Source of the DNA: Actinomadura sp. WMMA1423
Lineage (GTDB): Bacteria; Actinomycetota; Actinomycetes; Streptosporangiales; Streptosporangiaceae
Assembly: GCF_006547145.1 (NCBI RefSeq)
Contig: NZ_CP041244.1
Coordinates: 1 to 64,000, forward strand
DNA length: 64,000 bases
Reading direction: 5' to 3'
Part shown: positions 62,556-64,000 of the stretch, in pieces
Layout of the letters: each line of letters starts with the position of its first letter
How positions within the stretch are numbered: position 1 is the first letter of the stretch
Program-made: the position numbers and the translations under genes
Notes under the pieces: generated by a model
Told to the model about the DNA's origin: nothing
Seen by the model: only the letters and a program-made list of their open reading frames with translations
Databases searched by the model: none

Positions 62556-64000
62556 CTACTCGGTGGAGATCGCCTTGAGGACGTCCATGCGGCCCGCGCG
62601 CCACGCCGGCCAGAGGGCCGCCAGGACGCCGATGACCACGGCCACCAGCAGGTAGACCACCAGGGTCCCGTACGGGATGGACAGGACGCCGAGGCCCTCG
62701 TCGGCGAGCGCGTTCTGCAGCGCCGCGCCGAACGCCACCCCGATGCCCATCCCGAGCAGCGCGCCGAAGAGCGCGATCATGATGGACTCCAGCCGGATCA
62801 TGCGGCGCAGCTGCCGGCGGGAGATGCCGATCGCGCGCAGCAGCCCGATCTCCCGGGTCCGCTCGATCACCGACAGCGCCAGGGTGTTGATCACTCCCAC
62901 GGCCGCGATGATGACGGACATCACCAGCAGGATCGTCAGGAACGTCACGAACCCGTCGACCTGCTTGCGGGCATCGGCCTTCAGCGACGCCTGGTCGGAG
63001 ACCTTCAGGTTCGGGTAGGCCTTCAGCGTCGACTCGAGCGCGCTCTTCGTCGCCGCCGACGGCGCCGAGGCGTCGACCACGATCGCGGCCACGGACGGAG
63101 TCACGGTGTGCCGCAGGTGCGCCTGCTGGGAGATGAGGCGGGGGCCGATCAGATCGCTCCTGGCGTACACGCCCGTCAGCGTCAGCCGCTCGGTGCGCCC
63201 GTCGGTGAACTGCACCGGGACCGCCGCCCCGACCTTCCAGCCGCGTGCCTTCGCGGTGGCCTCGTCCACCATGATCCCGGAGTCGCCGATGGCGGTGCCA
63301 CCGGAGACCATCTTCAGCCGGGCGGCCTTGGCGATCACCGCGACGTCACCGGCCATGTACCAGGCCCGCTTGTCGTTGATCTTCGCGTCGCCCTCGTAGG
63401 TGGGGGACGCGGAGACCACTCCGGGCGTCGCCCCGACCTTGCGCGCCGCGTCGGCGCTGATGCCGCCCGCGCCCTCGACCTCGACGAGGTAGTCGGCCCC
63501 GAACTGCGCGTCGACCTGCTCGTCCACCGAGGCCCGCATCGTCGCGCCCATCACGTTGACCGTGGTGATGAGCGCCAGCCCGATCATGAGCGCCGAGGCG
63601 GTCGCGGCGGTGCGGCGCGGGTTGCGCAGCGCGTTCTGCCGCGCGAGCCGGCCCGGGGAGCGCAGCAGCCGGGCGAACGGCGCGCCGAGCACCTTCATCA
63701 CGGGGACGCTGATCACCGGGGCGAGCATCGTGACGCCGATGAAGACACCGAACGCGCCCGCGCCCACCGGGATCGCCGGGTTGCCGCCGCCCCCGGCCAG
63801 GCCCACGGCGATGAGGGCCGCCCCGACCAGGGTGAGCAGCGAGCCGAGCGCGACCCGGATCCGCAGCGACCGCTGCGGCAGCGCCACGTCGTCGCGCATG
63901 GCAGCCACCGGCGGGATCTTGGCGGCGCGGCGGGCCGGGAAGTAGGCCGACACGACCGTCACCACGATGCCCACCGCGTACGACCAGATGACCGGCCACA
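62556..64000 (-). CDS. FtsX/MacB-type ABC transporter permease (cut by window edge)
   Basis: The C-terminal 480 or so residues of a large permease; the N-terminus is beyond the window. It has membrane helices around LGSLLTLVGAALIAVGLAGG, a MacB-like extracytoplasmic domain (about residues 150-350 of the fragment), and the FtsX core ending IERTREIGLLRAIGISRRQLRRMIRLE, the conserved cytoplasmic loop that contacts the ATPase. The architecture with two FtsX repeats fits the actinobacterial lipoprotein or antibiotic export type. Its ATPase is probably next to it outside the window. Stop is TAG at 62556-62558. Confidence 0.9.
   Translation of the reverse strand, partial: WPVIWSYAVGIVVTVVSAYFPARRAAKIPPVAAMRDDVALPQRSLRIRVALGSLLTLVGAALIAVGLAGGGGNPAIPVGAGAFGVFIGVTMLAPVISVPVMKVLGAPFARLLRSPGRLARQNALRNPRRTAATASALMIGLALITTVNVMGATMRASVDEQVDAQFGADYLVEVEGAGGISADAARKVGATPGVVSASPTYEGDAKINDKRAWYMAGDVAVIAKAARLKMVSGGTAIGDSGIMVDEATAKARGWKVGAAVPVQFTDGRTERLTLTGVYARSDLIGPRLISQQAHLRHTVTPSVAAIVVDASAPSAATKSALESTLKAYPNLKVSDQASLKADARKQVDGFVTFLTILLVMSVIIAAVGVINTLALSVIERTREIGLLRAIGISRRQLRRMIRLESIMIALFGALLGMGIGVAFGAALQNALADEGLGVLSIPYGTLVVYLLVAVVIGVLAALWPAWRAGRMDVLKAISTE

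Overview
This window comes from a very GC-rich actinobacterium. The gene set points to the mycothiol-producing, FAS-II-using side of the phylum, possibly an Actinomadura-like Streptosporangiales; that placement is inference from gene content. Supporting genes are mshC, a FabG1-InhA pair, a DUF3090 / SCO1664-family pair, a PAC2 protein, two DUF3099-type membrane proteins and an EphD-like hydrolase. GTG starts, 4-nt start/stop overlaps and leader-poor genes are common. No phage, insertion sequence or CRISPR array is visible; this looks like chromosomal core and metabolic DNA.

Region 1 (1-18700) is dominated by selenocysteine and molybdenum-cofactor functions: fdhD, a selenocysteine tRNA (TCA anticodon, 8-bp acceptor stem), selD, selB, moaA, mobA and a DUF6457 protein. 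These fit a selenocysteine- and molybdopterin-dependent formate dehydrogenase encoded elsewhere; selA is not in the window. Interleaved are a long-chain acyl-CoA ligase, a propionyl-CoA synthetase (prpE), an MFS pump with a near-perfect operator, an RtcB RNA ligase, a glycoside-hydrolase-like protein and a monoacylglycerol-lipase-type hydrolase.

Region 2 (18700-32200) holds an MFS pump, the first steps of kynurenine formation (tryptophan 2,3-dioxygenase and kynurenine 3-monooxygenase), a hydroxyacid-oxoacid transhydrogenase, and a MarR / fused isobutyryl-CoA mutase (IcmF) / cobalamin-binding-like protein locus with a readable promoter and operator. It ends with an acyl-CoA dehydrogenase / short-chain reductase / TetR operon that also has a readable promoter and operator.

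Region 3 (32200-45600) has a substrate-binding plus VWA membrane protein, a striking three-hairpin small RNA on the minus strand (34669-34783) whose three 9-nt loops all end in CCCCCGT, dodecin, the TldD/TldE protease pair, fabG1-inhA, a degenerate RecD2-like protein, an aldo/keto reductase and CorA.

Region 4 (45600-64000) is the histidine phosphatase / DUF3090 / SCO1664 / mshC / PAC2 neighbourhood, interrupted by a TANGO2-like gene and an orphan peptide-type ABC permease pair. A complete dipeptide/oligopeptide ABC operon (permease, binding protein, permease, two ATPases) follows, ending in a very strong terminator, and then a partial FtsX/MacB-type permease.

A window-wide caution: at least ten conserved genes are broken by single-base gains or losses in G/C runs, and each gene returns to a whole number of codons when the missing or extra bases are restored. 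This pattern is more like base-call or assembly error than decay, so 'pseudogene' below means frameshifted as written.
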